A stretch of 64,000 nt of DNA, from positions 462,294 through 526,293 of the forward strand of contig CAMARW010000001.1 in the NCBI GenBank assembly GCA_945860865.1, read 5' to 3'. Made by a program: the position numbers and the translations under genes. Positions 36,512 to 46,004 of this stretch are shown piece by piece (position 1 is the first letter of the stretch; each line of letters begins with the position of its first letter). This DNA is from Chitinophaga pinensis. GTDB taxonomy: Bacteria; Bacteroidota; Bacteroidia; UKL13-3. The notes below the pieces were generated by a model. That model was not told where the DNA came from, made no database searches, and worked only from the letters and a program-made list of their open reading frames with translations.

Positions 36512-38437
36512 ATGAATAAAATTTACCTGATACTCTTTTTAATTTTGAGTGCCCACTCATATACAAGCGCACAACTTATAATAAATGAAGTTTTATACGA
36601 TCCCTCAAATACTGCACTTGAAGGAGATGCCAATGGAGACAGTATATACAGTCAAACTGAGGATGAATTTATTGAATTTGTTAATACTGGAATAACTCCT
36701 TTGAATGTAAGTGGGTATCAAATAATAGACGATTCTGCTAACAATACCATAGTTTTTACTATCCCTAACGGAACTATAATTCCACCCAATGGTGCATTAG
36801 TTATTTTTGGTGGCGGTAATCCAAGAGGCTTATTTGGCGGGGCTACTGTATTAGCAGATACAGGCGCTGGGCTAAACCTAAATAATTCTGGAGAAATCAT
36901 TTTAATTAAAAACGCATTAGGTCAAACCATACTTAGATTTAATTCTGATGAGTTGTCTAATAATCCCAATGAATCATATACGCGATCGCCAGATTTGACT
37001 GGTAATTTTGTACAGCATACAGTGGTTAATAGCAGAAAATTTTCTCCTGGAACAAAGCTAAATGGAACACCGTTCATTACTGGATTTCCTAAACAAATTA
37101 CCTTTAAAGTAGATTTAAGTAAGCAAGTTCAAAGCATAGACAGTGTGTTTATAAGCGGCAATTTTAATTCATATTGTTTGTCATGCACACCGCTAACAGA
37201 TATCAATAATAATCGCGTTTTTGAGGCTTCTATTTCAAGTTTATTAGATACCTTTTACTACCAGTTTGTTTACAAAATAGAAAATTCTTACATAGAAGAA
37301 GGCCTAGTTTTAAGTGCTTGTACCCAAGAAGTAAATGGAAAACAAATGCGCTTTTTGAAAGTGGGTTCAGACAGTATTTTAGGAGCAGTATGTTTGGCAG
37401 AATGTATGGCTTGTAAACCAGAATTATCTTTAAAGGGTGTTACAGATTTTATTACTCCAGAGCGAGGTAATAGCGGGAAAGCCATTCATTTATTTGCAGA
37501 TTCTACTATTTCTAATTTAAGTATATATGGTTTGGGAGTTGCCAATAATGGAGGTGGTACAGATGGGCAAGAGTATCGTTTCCCTGCTATTTCTGTTTTG
37601 GCGGGCACGCATATCTTACTTGCGAGAGATACCTCAGCCCTTCTGCCGTATTTTGGTGAATGTAAAGAGAATTTTGGTTTATTTTTAATAGACAACCTAG
37701 GAATAGTAAATCAAAATGGTAATGATGCCATAGAGCTTTTTAGAGCAGGTTCTGCCATTGAAACCTACGGAAATGTAAATGAGGATGGAACGGGTAAAAC
37801 ATGGGAATACACGGGTGCTTGGGCATATAAAACGAATACAGGAATTTGGATAAATGGCCAAATTAATTGCACAGACAGTACAGAAACTATATACGATAGT
37901 GAGTGTATTTACCCTATTTGTGCTGATGTAAAAATAACTCAAATTACAGTAAACAGTAGTAGCAATACAATTTCTACGCCAGCTGGTACGCTTAGTTTAA
38001 GCGCTCAAATATTGCCTGCAAATGCGCCCAACAAATCCATTGTTTGGAGTGTTGATTCGCCCAATATAGCGAGTATAAATAATAATGGAATTTTAACAGC
38101 AATTGCCAATGGCGTGGTGGTAGTAAAAGCAAGTTCTACGGATGGTTCTGGTGTTTTTGGAACTAAAACAATAACCATTAGTGGTCAGTCTAATGCAATA
38201 CAGCCTGCACAAGATATTATTTTTTCTGTGCACCCAAACCCTGCTAAAGATTTTATTTACATTACATCTTCTATATCTCCAACAGCCTACGTTATCACCG
38301 ATATGCTTGGTAGCACCAAAGAAAATGCCTCTTTGCAAAACAGAGAAATTAGCCTAAAGGAACTTGGTTCAGGCATCTATTTTATGGATATATACTTTGG
38401 TGAAAGCTTGCAAAGAATTAAGATAATTAAGCACTAA
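36512..38437 (+). CDS. T9SS-secreted lamin-tail-domain protein
   Basis: 641 residues. Signal peptide to about 20. Lamin-tail domain (about 21-185; LIINEVLYDPSNTALEGD, EDEFIEFVN, SPGTKLNGTPF). Starch-binding-like beta domain with five or more Cys (about 190-300; VFISGNFNSY, CTQEV, CLAECMAC). A second lamin-tail-like domain (about 305-465; IELFRAG, GTGKTWEYTGAWAYKTNTG). BIG2-type Ig domain (about 470-555; VWSVDSPNIASINNNGILTAI). T9SS sorting domain to the end (FSVHPNPAKDFIYI, SGIYFMDIYF). It is surface-exposed; no catalytic motif is seen. First gene of a tightly packed seven-gene operon. Confidence 0.85.
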   Translation: MNKIYLILFLILSAHSYTSAQLIINEVLYDPSNTALEGDANGDSIYSQTEDEFIEFVNTGITPLNVSGYQIIDDSANNTIVFTIPNGTIIPPNGALVIFGGGNPRGLFGGATVLADTGAGLNLNNSGEIILIKNALGQTILRFNSDELSNNPNESYTRSPDLTGNFVQHTVVNSRKFSPGTKLNGTPFITGFPKQITFKVDLSKQVQSIDSVFISGNFNSYCLSCTPLTDINNNRVFEASISSLLDTFYYQFVYKIENSYIEEGLVLSACTQEVNGKQMRFLKVGSDSILGAVCLAECMACKPELSLKGVTDFITPERGNSGKAIHLFADSTISNLSIYGLGVANNGGGTDGQEYRFPAISVLAGTHILLARDTSALLPYFGECKENFGLFLIDNLGIVNQNGNDAIELFRAGSAIETYGNVNEDGTGKTWEYTGAWAYKTNTGIWINGQINCTDSTETIYDSECIYPICADVKITQITVNSSSNTISTPAGTLSLSAQILPANAPNKSIVWSVDSPNIASINNNGILTAIANGVVVVKASSTDGSGVFGTKTITISGQSNAIQPAQDIIFSVHPNPAKDFIYITSSISPTAYVITDMLGSTKENASLQNREISLKELGSGIYFMDIYFGESLQRIKIIKH

Positions 38438-38450
38438 TAAACAAGGTAAA

Positions 38451-39410
38451 ATGACTCATTTTAAAACACTAGGTTTGTTGCTATCAACTGTATTGTTGTG
38501 TCTATTTGGATGCAAAACAGAAGATGTAAAACCCATTATAAATACCAATAACAATAGTCTTGTTAAGCTAAGCGTAAGTAGCAATACTCTTTCAGAGGAT
38601 GCTGGGGTAACACAGCTTATAGTGAGTTTAAATGAACTATCGTCGGGCGACGTAAAAGTTTATTTTAAATTCAGCGGTACTGCAAGTAATGGGGTAGATT
38701 ATACCTGCAATGATCAAATTACGATTAGTGCCGGAAGCCTGCAAAATCAGAGCAGTTTATTGAGTATACAAGATACACTCAAAGAAAGCAATGAAACCAT
38801 TGTAATTAGCATAGATTCGGTTGTGGGTGGTTTGGAAGATGGTAGTCAATCTGTAGTAATTACCCTAGAAGACGATGATTCTAATTTGGGAGGTAATTTA
38901 ATTATAAATGAAGTATTGTACGACCCATCTAATAATGGTTTGGAAGGCGATGCGAATGGAGATGGCGTTTATGCACAAAATGAAGATGAGTTTATAGAAT
39001 TTTTCAATAATTCATCTAAGCCAATAAACATAGGAGGCTTTAAAATTTATGATGCTACCGGATTAACCAATAGAGTGCCTAGGCATGTGGTTGCAAGTGG
39101 AACAATCATTGCGCCCAACAAAGCTTATGTGGTATTTGGCGGTGGAACATTAACGGGTATTTTCGGAAACGCAACGGTTGAAAAATCAACTACAGGCGAT
39201 TTAAATCTTAATAATGCAGGTGATTTTATAACGGTTGAAGACAGTTTAGGATTAGTAGTAGTAACATTTGATATTACTCCTTTATCTGATAATCCCAATG
39301 AATCTTACACGCGTGATCCAGACATAACGGGTGGTTTTGTGCAACACGGCGGACTTTCGAATGGATTTAAATTTTCGCCCGGTACAAGAAATAATAGAAC
39401 AGCATTTTAA
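38451..39410 (+). CDS. lipoprotein with Calx-beta and lamin-tail domains
   Basis: 319 residues. Lipoprotein signal with lipobox LFGC (Cys21), Calx-beta-like domain (about 38-145; LSEDAGVTQLIVSLNELSSGDVKVYFKFSG, NETIVISIDSV), then a lamin-tail domain (about 148-315) closely similar to the first domain of the preceding protein: INEVLYDPSNNGLEGDANGDG, EDEFIEFFNN, NPNESYTRDPDITG, KFSPGTRNNRTAF. It ends right after that domain with no T9SS signal, so it is lipid-anchored. The shared DANGD-x-x-Y-x-Q-x-EDEF stretch could bind a cation. It is a paralogue of its neighbour by partial duplication; 7 bp to dcuC. Confidence 0.83.
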   Translation: MTHFKTLGLLLSTVLLCLFGCKTEDVKPIINTNNNSLVKLSVSSNTLSEDAGVTQLIVSLNELSSGDVKVYFKFSGTASNGVDYTCNDQITISAGSLQNQSSLLSIQDTLKESNETIVISIDSVVGGLEDGSQSVVITLEDDDSNLGGNLIINEVLYDPSNNGLEGDANGDGVYAQNEDEFIEFFNNSSKPINIGGFKIYDATGLTNRVPRHVVASGTIIAPNKAYVVFGGGTLTGIFGNATVEKSTTGDLNLNNAGDFITVEDSLGLVVVTFDITPLSDNPNESYTRDPDITGGFVQHGGLSNGFKFSPGTRNNRTAF

Positions 39411-39417
39411 ACCTACG

Positions 39418-40797
39418 ATGATGGCTTATTTTGGATTAATTTTATCGATACTCGTTATTGCGATAGTTGTTAAGCTGTTGGTAAAAGAAATTTTTCCGCA
39501 AGCTGTATTGCTGCTTGCAGGGCTTCTAATGATTTTTGTGGCTCATTTATTTCCAGATTTTTTTACTAAAAATTTGGAGCAAAACAACAACCCACTATTT
39601 GATACATTTGAATTCTTAAATAAATCATTCTCTTCCATTAATGCAGGGGTTGGATTAATGATTATGGCCATTGGAGGATTTGTGGCCTATTCAGATAAAA
39701 TTGGTGCTTCAGAAGCCATGGTAAATATAGCTTTAAAGCCGCTTTCCTTTTTTAAGAAGTACCCCAATTTTGCTTCTGTTTTGGTTATTCCAATTGGTCA
39801 ACTCATTTTTATTTGTGTGCCTTCTGCTGCTGGTATGGGCTTATTAATGATGGCATCTGTTTTTCCAATTATGGTTAATTTAGGAGTAAGTAGGTTAGCA
39901 GCCGTTTCTATTATAACAGGTTGTACTTCCTTTTGTATTGGTCCGGCTTCTGTAATTACAGCCTCTGCCACTCAAATTGCTAAAATAGATACAGTACCTT
40001 ATTTTATAGATATGCAAATACCTATTGCCATTATCTTGAACCTAGTATTGATGCTTTCTTACTTTTTTGTCAATAAATATTTCGATAAAAAACTGCCAAA
40101 AGAGGAAGTAATCCATACCAATATTTCAAAGGAGGCAGGTAGTAAAGCGCCAGCGTATTATGCTATTATTCCTATTTTGCCTTTGATGTTATTGCTTTCG
40201 TTTTCGGGTGTTTTTCAGATATTTCCCCTCGACCTAAAAATTGAAACCACCACTGCCATGTTTTTTAGTTTATTGGTAGGTATGGTCTTTGAGCTTATTA
40301 GAAAAAGAGATATTAAGGCAGTTTTAAGTGGATTAAAAACTTTTTTCGACGGCATGGGAGATATGTTTAAATCGGTAGTAACTTTAATAGTTTCGGCCGA
40401 AATTTTTGCAGGTGGATTAATCTCTTTTGGGTTTATAGACGGCCTAATTAACCTTTCTCAAAATTTAGGAATAGGTGCTTTAGGAATTGGAGTGCTTATG
40501 ACCATACTTATATTTTTGGCTGCTATGCTTATGGGAAGTGGAAACGCAGCCTTCTTCGCATTTGGTCCGCTTATACCAAACGTGGCCGCAAAATTTGGCG
40601 TAAAAGCTACCTCTATTTTATTACCCATGAACCTATCTGCTTCTATGGGAAGAGCTATTAGTCCTATTGCAGGAGTTTTAATTGCCACTGCAAGTGTGGC
40701 AAAAGTGCCAGTAGTAGATGTAGTAAAACGCAATTTAATTCCTGTTTTTTCCGTACTAATTACCTTATTAATATATCATTTCGGATTATGCTTTTAA
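39418..40797 (+). CDS. dcuC: DcuC-family C4-dicarboxylate transporter
   Basis: 459 residues from ATG 39418 (MMAYFGLILSILVIAIVV); an in-frame upstream ATG would overlap the previous gene and add unrelated residues. About 11-12 membrane helices. Conserved stretches: GVGLMIMAIGGFVAYSDKIGASEAMV, CVPSAAGMGLLMMASVFPIMVNLGVSRLAAVSII, FCIGPASVITASA, and LMGSGNAAFFAFGPLIPNVAAKFG near the C terminus. Length is close to E. coli DcuC. Family members carry succinate, fumarate or aspartate across the inner membrane. The iadA start codon lies inside its last codons, so import or export of the Asp released by IadA is the natural reading. Confidence 0.88.
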   Translation: MMAYFGLILSILVIAIVVKLLVKEIFPQAVLLLAGLLMIFVAHLFPDFFTKNLEQNNNPLFDTFEFLNKSFSSINAGVGLMIMAIGGFVAYSDKIGASEAMVNIALKPLSFFKKYPNFASVLVIPIGQLIFICVPSAAGMGLLMMASVFPIMVNLGVSRLAAVSIITGCTSFCIGPASVITASATQIAKIDTVPYFIDMQIPIAIILNLVLMLSYFFVNKYFDKKLPKEEVIHTNISKEAGSKAPAYYAIIPILPLMLLLSFSGVFQIFPLDLKIETTTAMFFSLLVGMVFELIRKRDIKAVLSGLKTFFDGMGDMFKSVVTLIVSAEIFAGGLISFGFIDGLINLSQNLGIGALGIGVLMTILIFLAAMLMGSGNAAFFAFGPLIPNVAAKFGVKATSILLPMNLSASMGRAISPIAGVLIATASVAKVPVVDVVKRNLIPVFSVLITLLIYHFGLCF

Positions 40798-41927
40798 TAA
40801 AAAATGCCTTTACCTATGCACCTAATTTCTTAGGTAAAAAAGATATTTTTATCGTTCATGGGAAAATTGCGGCTATCGAAAATGTGATAGATTTACCCTC
40901 GCTTAAATGCCAAGTTTGGGATGCACAAGGAAAAATTATTACGCCTGGATTTATAGATCAACACATACATATTACAGGTGCGGGTGGCAAACATGGCTTT
41001 GGTTCTATGACGCCCGAAATAGCCTGCAGTGAATTGGTTCAAACCGGATCTACCACGGTGGTTGGCTTATTGGGAACAGATGGTGCAACACGCAGTATAA
41101 AAAGTTTGTTTGCCAAAACAAAAGCGCTTACTAGTGAAGGATTATCGGCCTATATGTTTACGGGTTTTTATGGACTTGAACCAACCTTTATTACCAACTC
41201 CTTACAAGATGATATGATGTTTATTGAGCCCGTTTTAGGCTGTAAGGTGGCGATATCAGACATTCGTTCTGATTACCCAACAGATTTGGAATTGGTGCGA
41301 CTCCTTCGTCAAGTTTTGGTAGGTGGCATGCTGGCTAATAAAAAGGGTGTTTTGCATTTGCACTTGGGTAATTTAGACTGCAAAATGGATTGTTTATTTA
41401 GATTGGTAAACGATTATCAATTTCCTATTTCACACATTTCGCCAACGCATGTAGGAAGAACCAAAGCACTTTTTGAGGAGGCCATACAATTTGCTTTATT
41501 AGGCGGTTCCATTGATATTACAACAGGTGCCTCTAAATATGCAGAGCCCTATCAATCTGTTTTATATGCGCTCGATAAGGGAGTTTCGGATGATCTACTT
41601 ACATTTAGTTCGGATGGAAATGCAGGTTTAGATAAGTTAGACGAAAATAAAAAACTTATTGGTTTTAGAAAGGCACCTATCAATCAAAATTATCTTCAAT
41701 TTAGGGAGCTTTCTAATACGGGTGGGTTGCCAATAGAAGTGGCACTAAAGCCTATTACAAGCAATCCTGCTAGGAATTTGGGACTTAAAAATAAAGGGAT
41801 AATTGCCGTGGGTGCTGATGCAGATTTTTGCGCTTTAACAGAAGATTTAACCTTAACTGATGTAATTGCTAGAGGACAAATAATGATGGAAGATTCGGAA
41901 GTAAAAGTTAAAGGTCATTTTGAATAA
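40788..41927 (+). CDS. iadA: isoaspartyl (beta-aspartyl) dipeptidase
   Basis: 379-residue cytoplasmic amidohydrolase that splits beta-Asp-X dipeptides. Metal ligands and substrate residues map onto the E. coli enzyme: His59/His61 in GFIDQHIHITGAGGKHG, carboxylated Lys153 in GCKVAISDIRSDYP, His192 in LHLHLGN, His221 and Arg224 in SPTHVGR, and catalytic Asp276 in FSSDGNAGL. The C-terminal block PITSNPARNLGLKNKGIIAVGADADF is typical of the superfamily. It overlaps dcuC by 10 bases. An isoaspartyl dipeptidase between a dicarboxylate carrier and a porin/peptidase set indicates a dedicated peptide pathway rather than protein repair. Confidence 0.93.
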   Translation: MLLIKNAFTYAPNFLGKKDIFIVHGKIAAIENVIDLPSLKCQVWDAQGKIITPGFIDQHIHITGAGGKHGFGSMTPEIACSELVQTGSTTVVGLLGTDGATRSIKSLFAKTKALTSEGLSAYMFTGFYGLEPTFITNSLQDDMMFIEPVLGCKVAISDIRSDYPTDLELVRLLRQVLVGGMLANKKGVLHLHLGNLDCKMDCLFRLVNDYQFPISHISPTHVGRTKALFEEAIQFALLGGSIDITTGASKYAEPYQSVLYALDKGVSDDLLTFSSDGNAGLDKLDENKKLIGFRKAPINQNYLQFRELSNTGGLPIEVALKPITSNPARNLGLKNKGIIAVGADADFCALTEDLTLTDVIARGQIMMEDSEVKVKGHFE

Positions 41928-41930
41928 ATT

Positions 41931-43235
41931 ATGAAGCAAATACATGTTATTTTATCTGTTTTTTTGCTTTGCTTTTACATTCAAGTAAGTGCTCAAAATC
42001 CCATTTTAAATTCGTATAAACTGGGTGAAGGAATTACTTTTTCTGATAAAGAAAAATCGAGTATAACCTTATCTGGATTTATACAACCCTTCATGGAAAT
42101 TAGGTCGTACAACGCAGATAGCGCTTTAGATTCGTATACCCGTTTTAGAATGCGCCGCTTGCGATTTAGAATTGCAGGAGATTTGCCTAAATATAAAATA
42201 AGCTATCGCTTTCAAGCCGATTTGAGTGGCACACCCGAAGTGGGTGATTCAACAGGTAATTCACTTTTTGATGCTTGGGTAGCTTATACACCCATTTCTA
42301 ATGTGGAGATAAAATTTGGACAAAGCAGCAATTTTACAGAAAATAGAGAAATACTCATGAGTTCAAATAGTCTTCAATTGGTAGAGAGAAGCAGATTAAC
42401 CTCTGCCTTTGCAGTGCCGCGAGAAGTGGGTTTGTTTATTTCTACAGATTTTAAAATAGGTAATTCGTTTTTTGTTGAACCAAATTTTTCTATAACCAAT
42501 GGCGATGGAGGAAATGTTATGGGGAACGATTTTGGTGGCTTTAAATATGGCGCTAGGATAGACTTTACACCCTTTGGTAAATTTGTAAACCTGGGTAAAT
42601 TTAGACAAGGCGACCATGTGAGAGAATTAACCCCTAAGTTAATTTTTGGCGTAAATTTTAGTTACATAGATGGCGTAAGCAGCAGAAGAGGGGAAGCCAG
42701 CGGAACCATCTTATATTTAAATAGAAATATGGAAACAAGCTTACCCAATTATAGAAAAATGGGGGCTGATTTTTTGTTTAAATACCAAGGATTTAGCTTG
42801 CTCGGAGAATTTATGAACGGGCATGCAAGCGTTCCTAACGACATTGTATTTAGGGTGAGAGAAAATGGAACTATCACCAATTCTTTCGACATTGAAGGTA
42901 GACAAGATATGCCCAATTATATCAGAAATAGAATGATTATTGGGAGTGTTTACAATATACAAGGGGGCTATAATTTTAAACGAAAATTTTCTATCGATGC
43001 AAGATTTACCCACTTTGATGCAGCACAATATTCCTTTTTAAACAATAATACCATTTACAATCGTCCTAATTATTATACGATAGGTATAACCAAGTTCTTT
43101 AGCAGAAATCACGGACTAAAAATACAGGCCGCTCACACTATGGTGAAAGCGGGTTCTGGAGCTTTAGATATAAAAGGAAATGCTATTAAGCAATACGAAA
43201 ATATCACACATGTAATGGCTACTTATTCTTTTTAA
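41931..43235 (+). CDS. porin, O/P family, first copy
   Basis: 434 residues. Signal peptide to about 22, then an outer-membrane barrel of the OprO/OprP (phosphate-selective porin-like) type: ITLSGFIQPFMEIRSY, RFRMRRLRFRIAGDLPKYKISYRFQADLSG, DAWVAYTPISNVEIKFGQ, and a final strand HVMATYSF with terminal Phe. Ligand preference cannot be read from the sequence; phosphate is not implied. It is the same family as the gene at 44764, with matching blocks (GQ---F--NRE, LQ--(E/N)RS, REVGL/REFGL). Gaps of 3 and 2 bp to its neighbours place it in the operon. Confidence 0.86.
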   Translation: MKQIHVILSVFLLCFYIQVSAQNPILNSYKLGEGITFSDKEKSSITLSGFIQPFMEIRSYNADSALDSYTRFRMRRLRFRIAGDLPKYKISYRFQADLSGTPEVGDSTGNSLFDAWVAYTPISNVEIKFGQSSNFTENREILMSSNSLQLVERSRLTSAFAVPREVGLFISTDFKIGNSFFVEPNFSITNGDGGNVMGNDFGGFKYGARIDFTPFGKFVNLGKFRQGDHVRELTPKLIFGVNFSYIDGVSSRRGEASGTILYLNRNMETSLPNYRKMGADFLFKYQGFSLLGEFMNGHASVPNDIVFRVRENGTITNSFDIEGRQDMPNYIRNRMIIGSVYNIQGGYNFKRKFSIDARFTHFDAAQYSFLNNNTIYNRPNYYTIGITKFFSRNHGLKIQAAHTMVKAGSGALDIKGNAIKQYENITHVMATYSF

Positions 43236-43237
43236 AT

Positions 43238-44767
43238 ATGAAACAGTTAGCTTCTATTTTTATCCTATTGGTATTGCTAAGTTTTACCCATAACTTTAAT
43301 CCGCAATCAAAAGAAATTACCCAAAAGTATTTTCCAGATTTTGATTATGAAATAAATACACCTGCTTTTACAAAGAAAAAGGGCTTCACTAATTACAATG
43401 AACTAATGGACTTCCTGAACCAACTTCAAGCAAGTAATTCTGATAAAATGCAAATTACATTTATTGGAGAAAGTCAGTTAGGTAAAAAAGTGCCTTTTGT
43501 TAAAATTAGTAAAGCAAACAATCAGCCTAAATTAAAAGTATGGTTTCAGGGTGGTTTGCATGGAAATGAAATGGCCAGTACAGAATGTGTTTTATTCTTA
43601 TTAGATAAAATCTTAAACGACCCTAAACTAGCGTATTTGTTAGATAAAATTGATATTGCTTTTGTGCCTATGGCCAATATAGATGGCTACGAAAAACAAG
43701 ATAGATACGCTGCCAACGGACTAGATTTGAATCGAGACCAAACCAAACTCATCATCAAAGAAAGTAAGTTTTTAAAACAGTGTTTCAGCGATTTTAATCC
43801 GCATGTTGCCATCGATTTTCACGAATATAATCCTTACAGAAAAGACTTTGCTCAACTAGGAAATAACGGGGTTACTTCGAGGTATGATGTAATGTTTATG
43901 AGCTCAGGAAATTTGAATGTACCTCAAAAACTAAGAGATTTTACCAATGAAGTATTTATTAAAGATGCCCAAAAAGCGCTTTCCCAATTAAATTTGAGCT
44001 TTCAAGAGTACAGCACCACCCACGTAGAATTGGGCGAATTACATTTTAGTCAGGGCTCTAACAATGCACGCTCTAGTGCCACCTCTTACGCCCTGGCAAA
44101 TACCGTTTCTACCTTGATAGAAATTCGCGGCGTTGGTATAGATAGAACCTCTTTTAAAAGGAGAATTTATACAGGTTATGCCATCGGATTATCTTATTTA
44201 GAAACGGCTTATCAAAATTTCAATCAAGTTTTAGAGGTTCTAAACAATGCAAACAAGGAAGCTAAATTGGCCATAGTAAGCAGTAAAAAAGAATCAAGCA
44301 AACAACAAATGAAATTCATAAGTTTAGAAGATAATGAAGAAGTAAGTATTGAAGTGCTTGTTAAAAATGCGAGTAAAAGCAGCCCAACCTTAAGCAGAAT
44401 GTATCCTCATGCCTATCTAATTTTGCCAGATAATGAAGCCGTTGTTTCGCGCTTAAAGATTTTAGGAATAAAGGTAGATACTTTGCAAAATGACACCCTT
44501 ATTTCGGTAGAATCTTATTTAATAAATGCCTACAAGAAAGGGAATACCCTAGAAGAGGGTGTTTATTTACAAGACGTAAAAGCAGATTTGGTTCAAGAAA
44601 ATATAAGATTTGTTAAAGGAACCTTTTGGGTTGGGCTGAACCAAGAAAACGCCAATTTAGCTATTGAAGTATTAGAACCAGAAGCCCCAAATAGCTTTGT
44701 TTTAAACAGTATTATCCCTGCTCAATTGGGCAGTAAACTTCCCATTTATAGATTTGTACAGAAATGA
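43238..44767 (+). CDS. M14-family zinc carboxypeptidase, exported
   Basis: 509 residues. N-terminal signal-like helix (about 1-17). Peptidase domain about 45-325 with Zn ligands His108 and Glu111 (GGLHGNEMAS) and His195 (AIDFHEYNPY), carboxylate-binding Asn165-Arg166 in GLDLNRDQT, and catalytic Glu295 in TLIEIRGVG: a full M14 set, so it should be active. About 180 further residues form a C-terminal beta-rich region of unknown role. It removes C-terminal residues from peptides, probably in the periplasm. It sits between the two porins and overlaps the second by 4 bases (ATGA). Confidence 0.9.
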   Translation: MKQLASIFILLVLLSFTHNFNPQSKEITQKYFPDFDYEINTPAFTKKKGFTNYNELMDFLNQLQASNSDKMQITFIGESQLGKKVPFVKISKANNQPKLKVWFQGGLHGNEMASTECVLFLLDKILNDPKLAYLLDKIDIAFVPMANIDGYEKQDRYAANGLDLNRDQTKLIIKESKFLKQCFSDFNPHVAIDFHEYNPYRKDFAQLGNNGVTSRYDVMFMSSGNLNVPQKLRDFTNEVFIKDAQKALSQLNLSFQEYSTTHVELGELHFSQGSNNARSSATSYALANTVSTLIEIRGVGIDRTSFKRRIYTGYAIGLSYLETAYQNFNQVLEVLNNANKEAKLAIVSSKKESSKQQMKFISLEDNEEVSIEVLVKNASKSSPTLSRMYPHAYLILPDNEAVVSRLKILGIKVDTLQNDTLISVESYLINAYKKGNTLEEGVYLQDVKADLVQENIRFVKGTFWVGLNQENANLAIEVLEPEAPNSFVLNSIIPAQLGSKLPIYRFVQK

Positions 44768-46002
44768 AAAATACCATAAAATCAACCTTCGTTTTAGCAC
44801 TGCTTGTTTTGCCTTTTGCCTATTCCTTAAATGCTCAAACAGCAGAAAATACCGGGCAAATTAAAGAGGAATATCATTTAAGTAAAGGACTTAAATTTAA
44901 CCTGAACAATGGTGCTTATCAATTTGGAATAGGAGGGCTTATACAACCTTCTATTCAGTTAAATAGAGATACCGCAGGCGCAAATAAGTTTGGTTTAAAT
45001 TCTTATAGAACGTTTTTTAACTTATCTGGCAAAGCGCTCAAGGAGAAAGTGTCGTTTTTTGTGCAAACAGATTTTAATTTAACCAGTCCGCTCATGGATG
45101 CATGGGTTGCCTACCAAGCAGCACCTTTTCTGAAAATTACCTTGGGTCAACAATTAACTTTTGCCAACAATAGAGAAATGGCCTTAATGGAAGGCAACTT
45201 GCAGTTTTTAAATAGGAGTCTTTTAAGCAGACAATACGCCAATACCGGTAGAGAGTTTGGACTTTATGTAAACGCAAATTTTAAAATTAAAAATATGGTA
45301 TTTGAGCCAGGTATAGCCATAACATCTGGTGATGGAAGAAATTCTTTTGGTGCTAGTCCTACCGATTTTGATTTAGGTGGATTTAAATATGCAGGTAGAT
45401 TAGATTGGTATCCTTTTGGTAAATTTTCTGACCCAAATAATTTACTTGTGGCCGACATTACAGCTGAGGAAAAGTTTAAGCTTGTTTTGGGAGCCGCAGC
45501 AAGTGTAAATAGGGGAGCTAGCGACATGCATGGAGAAGGGCATGGTAATTTTTTAATGTACAACCCACAAGGGAAATTGCAACTTCCAGATTATAGAAAG
45601 CTCTATTTTGATGCCTTGGCCAAATACAAAGGCTTTTCATTATTGGGCGAATATGTAGTAGCTACAGGAAAAGTTTCGCAAGGAACTTTTAGAGATGTAA
45701 CCGGATTAAACCGCCTAAACCCAGGTGAGATTAGTGAGTTTTTAGCGCTTGGTTCAGGCATAAATACCCAGCTTGGCTATGTGTTTAAAAAATCTATTGG
45801 AGTAGATATGAGGTATGCTTTTGTGAGTGGTGAGTTTGCTAACAATGCAAAAAGTTTGGTAGAAGAAAAAAGTGAGTTAGCGGTGGGCTTAACCAAGTAT
45901 ATCGATAAGAATAATTTAAAAATTAATACATCGATTGCTCAGATAAATACCAGCACTAACTCAACTTTATTTGCTTCTTTTTGGGTTCAACTTATGTTTT
46001 AA
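44764..46002 (+). CDS. porin, O/P family, second copy
   Basis: 412 residues. Signal peptide to about 25, then FGIGGLIQPSIQLNRDTAG, SYRTFFNLSGKALKEKVSFFVQTDFNLTSPLMDAWVAYQAAPFLKITLGQQLTFANNREMALMEGNLQFLNRS, and the terminal barrel strand ASFWVQLMF. It shares about six blocks with the 41931 porin and is a diverged tandem copy, with the peptidase gene between them. The start codon overlaps the peptidase stop. Last gene of the operon: it ends 2 bases from the convergent T9SS gene, so no separate terminator space exists. Confidence 0.85.
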   Translation: MKNTIKSTFVLALLVLPFAYSLNAQTAENTGQIKEEYHLSKGLKFNLNNGAYQFGIGGLIQPSIQLNRDTAGANKFGLNSYRTFFNLSGKALKEKVSFFVQTDFNLTSPLMDAWVAYQAAPFLKITLGQQLTFANNREMALMEGNLQFLNRSLLSRQYANTGREFGLYVNANFKIKNMVFEPGIAITSGDGRNSFGASPTDFDLGGFKYAGRLDWYPFGKFSDPNNLLVADITAEEKFKLVLGAAASVNRGASDMHGEGHGNFLMYNPQGKLQLPDYRKLYFDALAKYKGFSLLGEYVVATGKVSQGTFRDVTGLNRLNPGEISEFLALGSGINTQLGYVFKKSIGVDMRYAFVSGEFANNAKSLVEEKSELAVGLTKYIDKNNLKINTSIAQINTSTNSTLFASFWVQLMF

Positions 46003-46004
46003 AA

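Noticed and set aside
39331-39417. Extended dcuC start overlapping the lamin-tail lipoprotein gene
   Set aside because: The extra 29 residues are soluble in character and overlap a well-supported gene in another frame.
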